From contig JARDYH010000006.1 of NCBI GenBank assembly GCA_029215795.1, positions 20,041,501 through 20,105,500 on the forward strand: 64,000 nt of DNA. The letters run 5' to 3'. The notes beneath the pieces were generated by a model, which was not told the DNA's origin, searched no databases, and saw only the letters and a program-made list of their open reading frames with translations. Shown here piece by piece: positions 63,773-64,000 of this stretch (the stretch's first letter is position 1; each line of letters opens with the position of its first letter). A program made the translations under genes and the position numbers. The DNA is from Anniella stebbinsi. Its lineage: Eukaryota; Chordata; Lepidosauria; Squamata; Anniellidae.

Positions 63773-64000
63773 AGGGCCCCATCACACTTATCCCCCCACC
63801 CCCGGTTTGCCTCCGCATTTTTTACCTCCATTTCAGAAGCACTGCAAGTGCTCCTCCCTTTCACGATCATAGCTATACCGGTGAACTCTTTTTGCTCTCC
63901 CACTGCTGTTATGCTTGCCCCACCCACTGCTTCTCCTTCCCCCTCCAGTTCATTGGTTCTTCTCGTTGAGGGACATTGCGATGGACGTGGCAACCTTCCC
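63773..64000 (+). mobile_element. family E/D element, running off the window
   Basis: Starts GGGCCCCATCACACTTATCC (family D-like terminus) and continues with the family E block CACTGCAAGTGCTCCTCCC, CTCTCCCACTGCTGTTATG, TTCATTGGTTCTTCTCG and GATGGACGTGGCAACC, as at 36230-36420. It suggests that D-type ends and E-type interiors belong to one group. Confidence 0.6.

Overview
This window looks like intergenic or intronic DNA from a vertebrate nuclear genome, most likely a squamate reptile (lizard or snake). The basis is the repeat mix: CR1 LINEs with a tail of ATTCTATGA type, L2-like LINEs with microsatellite tails, an L1 3' end, a DIRS/Ngaro-type retrotransposon, and many short palindromic hAT-like MITEs. 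The species call is inference; no marker gene is present. I found no host protein-coding exon, rRNA, functional tRNA, CRISPR array or operon. Every sizeable open frame with recognisable protein similarity belongs to a decayed transposable element.

Layout. 1-9.2 kb: short DNA elements, a GC-rich palindromic satellite (four hairpins on a 249-bp period, 5.3-6.25 kb) and a solo LTR with a 5-bp target duplication (8.1-8.57 kb). 9.2-11.4 kb: a CR1 LINE chimera on the minus strand, including an open reverse-transcriptase segment. 11.4-14.1 kb: degenerate tandem repeats and LINE tails. 14.1-21.7 kb: AT-rich DNA almost free of recognisable transposons, with blocks that look like conserved non-coding elements. 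22.7-27.3 kb: dense hAT MITEs. 27.6-32.9 kb: a DIRS/Ngaro-like relic on the minus strand (gag, RT, RNase H, with a possible upstream promoter) interrupted by a LINE tail and a TA-flanked element. 33-38 kb: MITEs, LINE tails and a MIR-like relic. 38.3-39.7 kb: an inverted, nearly identical copy of 9.2-10.2 kb that carries one extra hAT MITE. 39.8-52.8 kb: more DNA elements, an L2 relic, CR1 tails and an L1 3' end. 52.86-57.3 kb: an L2-like LINE on the minus strand (endonuclease, RT, C-terminal domain, tail) broken by at least three later insertions, one of them itself carrying another insertion. 57.3-64 kb: a GC-rich repeat, foldback MITEs and further transposon-poor DNA.

The most useful signals are structural. 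Several MITE families are composite foldbacks, made of a partial unit joined to a second unit in inverted orientation. One MITE has both its filled site (38,576-38,911) and the matching empty site (9,976-9,983) inside this window, which defines an 8-bp TSD and supports a hAT assignment. Several unrelated GC-rich elements carry cargo ending in a consensus splice donor. All family names come from reading motifs by eye; no database search was run.
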